Positions 6,238-7,985 of a stretch of 7,985 nucleotides of DNA are shown in pieces. Each line of letters opens with the position of its first letter. Positions within the stretch are counted from its first letter, which is position 1. The DNA is from an uncultured Chlamydiae bacterium (lineage in GTDB: Bacteria > Chlamydiota > Chlamydiia > Chlamydiales > SM23-39): positions 1 to 7,985 of the forward strand of contig CAIPFQ010000081.1 of assembly GCA_903864395.1 (NCBI GenBank), given 5' to 3'. The notes under the pieces are model-generated. The model was not told the origin of the DNA and ran no database searches. It saw nothing but the letters and a program-made list of their open reading frames with translations. Both the position numbers and the translations under genes were made by a program.

Positions 6238-6597
6238 TTATACCCTCACATTTTTTTGTTGATTTCTAAATTTTCTTGCCAAGGAGCGCCCTGCAACAGC
6301 ATCTTTTACATTATTTTTAACCACTTGATTCTGTGCAAGTTCCGCGCGTCCTTCAATTTGTTTCTTAAGAGCCTCAGGGGCAATCCCATGGCGTGTAGCA
6401 GCTTTAGCAAAAGATTGCATAAATTTGCCATGCGCCTCAGAGAGCTTTTTCTCATATCCTTCTGGCTTTAAAGCAGATGAAGCCGTCTCACGCAACTCTA
6501 TAAACGACTCAAAATCAGTAACAAACTGTCTTGCTTCGTCCGTCACAGCCTCATCTTTAGCCTTTTGAATCATCTCTTTTAAGTTTTCTTCTCTCAT
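6238..6597 (-). CDS. Small helical protein with basic C-terminus, possible chaperone or regulator (119 aa)
   Basis: First gene of the leftward cluster. ATG 6597 has only a weak GGGG-type ribosome-binding site about 12 nt upstream; the ATG at codon 9 is an alternative. Stop TAA 6238-6240. The protein is predicted almost wholly helical and has no Cys, signal peptide or membrane segment. Its N-terminal half is acidic (EENLKEMIQKAKDEA, then DEARQFVTDFESF) and the end from about residue 94 is strongly basic (KNNVKD...RSLARKFRNQQKNVRV). I do not recognise the family. It shows none of the TPR pattern of SycD/LcrH translocator chaperones. By position (first gene, coupled to a putative secreted protein) and by its small charged helical character it could be a dedicated chaperone in the manner of SseA/CesAB, or a nucleic-acid-binding regulator. 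Both are inference. Confidence 0.8.
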   Translation of the reverse strand: MREENLKEMIQKAKDEAVTDEARQFVTDFESFIELRETASSALKPEGYEKKLSEAHGKFMQSFAKAATRHGIAPEALKKQIEGRAELAQNQVVKNNVKDAVAGRSLARKFRNQQKNVRV

Positions 6598-6629
6598 TCT
6601 GTACCGACCCCAATTTGCCTTATACCGTA

Positions 6630-6658
6630 ATTATAACATATTTTTATTAATTTTGCAA
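6630..6658 (-). promoter_or_regulatory. Promoter P1 of the 119-aa/271-aa unit
   Basis: On the minus strand: -35 TTGCAA (6653-6658), 17-bp spacer, perfect -10 TATAAT (6630-6635), with TATGT just before it as an extended -10. Predicted transcript start near 6623, leader about 26 nt. Thirteen of 17 spacer positions match the P2 spacer (core TTAATAA then TATG). Confidence 0.75.
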
Positions 6659-6674
6659 GAACAAAAATTAAACA

Positions 6675-6703
6675 TTTACAAAAGATATTGTTTATGATAG
6701 AAT
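6675..6703 (+). promoter_or_regulatory. Promoter P4 of the rightward 420+ codon gene
   Basis: On the plus strand: -35 TTTACA (6675-6680), 17-bp spacer, -10 TAGAAT (6698-6703), with TATGA before it as an extended -10. The transcript start would be near 6710, about 15 nt before the ATG at 6725. P4 and P1 are back to back; their -35 boxes are 16 bp apart, so one regulator bound between them could affect both directions. Confidence 0.65.
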
Positions 6704-6713
6704 AATCAGAAAC

Positions 6714-6718
6714 AGGAG
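6714..6718 (+). promoter_or_regulatory. Ribosome-binding site of the rightward gene
   Basis: AGGAG lies 6 nt before ATG 6725-6727. This near-ideal site supports the start of a frame that would otherwise be recognised only by its length. Confidence 0.8.
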
Positions 6719-6724
6719 ATTTAT

Positions 6725-7985
6725 ATGAACGACGTGGAGACAACAGGCGTATCAAATAACAAAAATACGTGCGATATGCAGGTAAACGAAGTTCCGGATC
6801 AAAAAAAATGGCATCTTCGCTCCCTATACGGCTCCTCTTCAGTCTATTTAAAACTCAAGGCGGGCGGCTCCACTGAATCAAAAGAGGACAAAGCGACTCT
6901 CAAAGAACGGGAAGAGAAAATTGATCAGCTTCACACTAAAATCGATAAGATCTGGGAAAAAGCTTCAGCCCATATCTCCAGTAAAGATAGCAATTTTAAA
7001 GACTTAAAAATCAACTTTAGTCAGCAAAGCATTTTCTACAAAACAGCAAATGGAAAGCTCGATTATATCGCCCACTACGATCTAGAAGAGGGAAACGAGT
7101 TAGAGACTCTGATGCAAGAAGTTCGCGATCTCTCCCATGACCTTCTTTCCTTCATTGATCCAGAAAATCCTTCTTCGAAAACGATTGGGGAGCGGACTGG
7201 GAAAAATTCCTTTGAGATGAACTATCTTCAAGGCACGCTCAAAAAAGACCCGCAAAGATTCTTTACAGAGGGGCACTTCGATCGTTTGTTTCCAATAGGA
7301 ACAGACGAGCTCGTTAGGATCAAAGCGAAAACGGCCATTGATGAAACCATCCATCTGATCGATGCTCTTAAAAAGAAAGCCGATAAAGAATTAAAAAAAC
7401 TCAACGCCGGTACACACACTGTTGATCTGAATAAAAGCAAGTACAGACAGGAGCAAGATAGAAAATCTGACATAGAAAACTTAGAGAAATACATCGCGAT
7501 GCTTGAGGACGTAAATTATTACGCGCTCTTCACTGCTATTGGTGTTTTCGGATCCAACGAATCGCCTAAAGACGATCACGACCATATCGCTTTAGCAGAA
7601 AAAGCAAGAGAAAAAACATACCAAACACTGCAAAATATCGCACAACCTAAACAAACTTGGCTAGAGTATGTTTATGATCCAGCCGATCGAAAAAATCTAC
7701 AAAGTCGATTCCCCAACCTTGCTTCAGACGCTCATGAAGTAGGAAGCCTCCTTCTGCCTACCCACGAAGCCTACGCGTTAGATCAAGAGGAAACTCCAAG
7801 CCCTGCTAAAACCCCCTCAATGACGGGATTTATCGCGCGTCTATCTATGACAAAAATAAGATTGTTAGCAAACACAAACTATTCTAAACTTAAAGAAGAA
7901 ATCAAAACAAAAGACAGCGAGATAAAAAAACTTAAAAAAGAGATTTTGGATCTTAAGCGAAGCGCATACAGACAAAATAAAGCAA
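6725..7985 (+). CDS. Unknown charged coiled-coil protein, candidate T3SS-linked effector (5' 420 codons; runs off the window)
   Basis: The frame opens with ATG 6725 behind AGGAG and promoter P4 and stays open to the window end without a stop, so at least 420 residues are encoded. I do not recognise the family. The first 30 residues are polar (Asn, Thr, Ser, Asp, Glu, Lys), compatible with a T3SS signal. Charged helices that may form coiled coils lie at about 52-80, 203-227 and 385-412 (Lys/Glu-rich, KLKEEIKTKDSEIKKLKKE). The apolar stretch about 257-276 (YIAMLEDVNYYALFTAIGVFG) is too mixed to call a membrane span. There is one Cys (residue 16), no signal peptide, and a Pro/Thr/Ser-rich linker at 354-366. 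Divergent orientation and the shared promoter type suggest expression together with the translocator cluster, hence the effector guess. A structural or regulatory cytoplasmic protein is also possible. Confidence 0.85.
   Translation, partial: MNDVETTGVSNNKNTCDMQVNEVPDQKKWHLRSLYGSSSVYLKLKAGGSTESKEDKATLKEREEKIDQLHTKIDKIWEKASAHISSKDSNFKDLKINFSQQSIFYKTANGKLDYIAHYDLEEGNELETLMQEVRDLSHDLLSFIDPENPSSKTIGERTGKNSFEMNYLQGTLKKDPQRFFTEGHFDRLFPIGTDELVRIKAKTAIDETIHLIDALKKKADKELKKLNAGTHTVDLNKSKYRQEQDRKSDIENLEKYIAMLEDVNYYALFTAIGVFGSNESPKDDHDHIALAEKAREKTYQTLQNIAQPKQTWLEYVYDPADRKNLQSRFPNLASDAHEVGSLLLPTHEAYALDQEETPSPAKTPSMTGFIARLSMTKIRLLANTNYSKLKEEIKTKDSEIKKLKKEILDLKRSAYRQNKA

Noticed and set aside
7100..7494. Two overlapping minus-strand frames (7100-7354 and 7228-7494)
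   Set aside because: They are antisense to the 420-codon frame, which has a promoter and ribosome-binding site; the Cys/Phe/Ser-rich product of 7228-7494 looks like antisense noise.
1..7985. CRISPR array, tRNA or rRNA genes, insertion sequences, attachment sites
   Set aside because: No regularly spaced repeats, no tRNA-like cloverleaf or rRNA stretches, and no transposase-like frames or terminal inverted repeats were seen.

Overview
The window most likely comes from a member of the Chlamydiae, probably a chlamydia-related (environmental) lineage and not Chlamydia itself. The left edge is the 3' end of a chlamydial-looking clpX. The centre is a minus-strand cluster whose two largest products look like type III secretion (T3SS) translocators of the CopB/SseC and CopD/YopD types. 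These assignments rest on motif and pattern reading from memory; no search was run.

Layout: (1) 1-564 (+) is the C-terminal 187 residues of ClpX. (2) 549-588 holds short tandem hairpins serving as a compact terminator between convergent genes. (3) 582-6597 (-) holds six genes, read from right to left as 119 aa, 271 aa, 140 aa, 215 aa, 773 aa (CopB/SseC-like) and 366 aa (CopD/YopD-like). Promoters split them into three two-gene units: 119+271, 140+215 and 773+366. The gap at 4021-4269 carries two hairpins, one a good intrinsic terminator, followed by the promoter of the 773+366 unit. (4) 6598-6724 is a divergent, AT-rich promoter region. (5) 6725-7985 (+) is a long open frame of 420 codons with no stop in the window. 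It encodes a charged, coiled-coil-containing protein of unknown function.

How the parts may work together: the 773 and 366 aa proteins would form the pore in the host membrane. The 271, 140 and 215 aa proteins are small, acidic, Ala/Ser/Gln-rich and largely helical, and may be secreted accessory, tip or filament-like components. The 119 aa protein is small, helical and basic at its C-terminus and may be a chaperone or regulator. No TPR chaperone of the SycD/LcrH type, which normally sits next to translocator genes, is in the window.

The most notable signal is regulatory. All four transcription units (three leftward, one rightward) have a sigma70/sigma66-type promoter with an exact 17-bp spacer and an extended -10 (TATG, one base, then TAnAAT). 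Two of these promoters lie in a 51-bp block repeated at 46 of 51 positions. This suggests the whole locus, including the unknown rightward gene, is expressed together and that the rightward gene is functionally linked to the secretion cluster.
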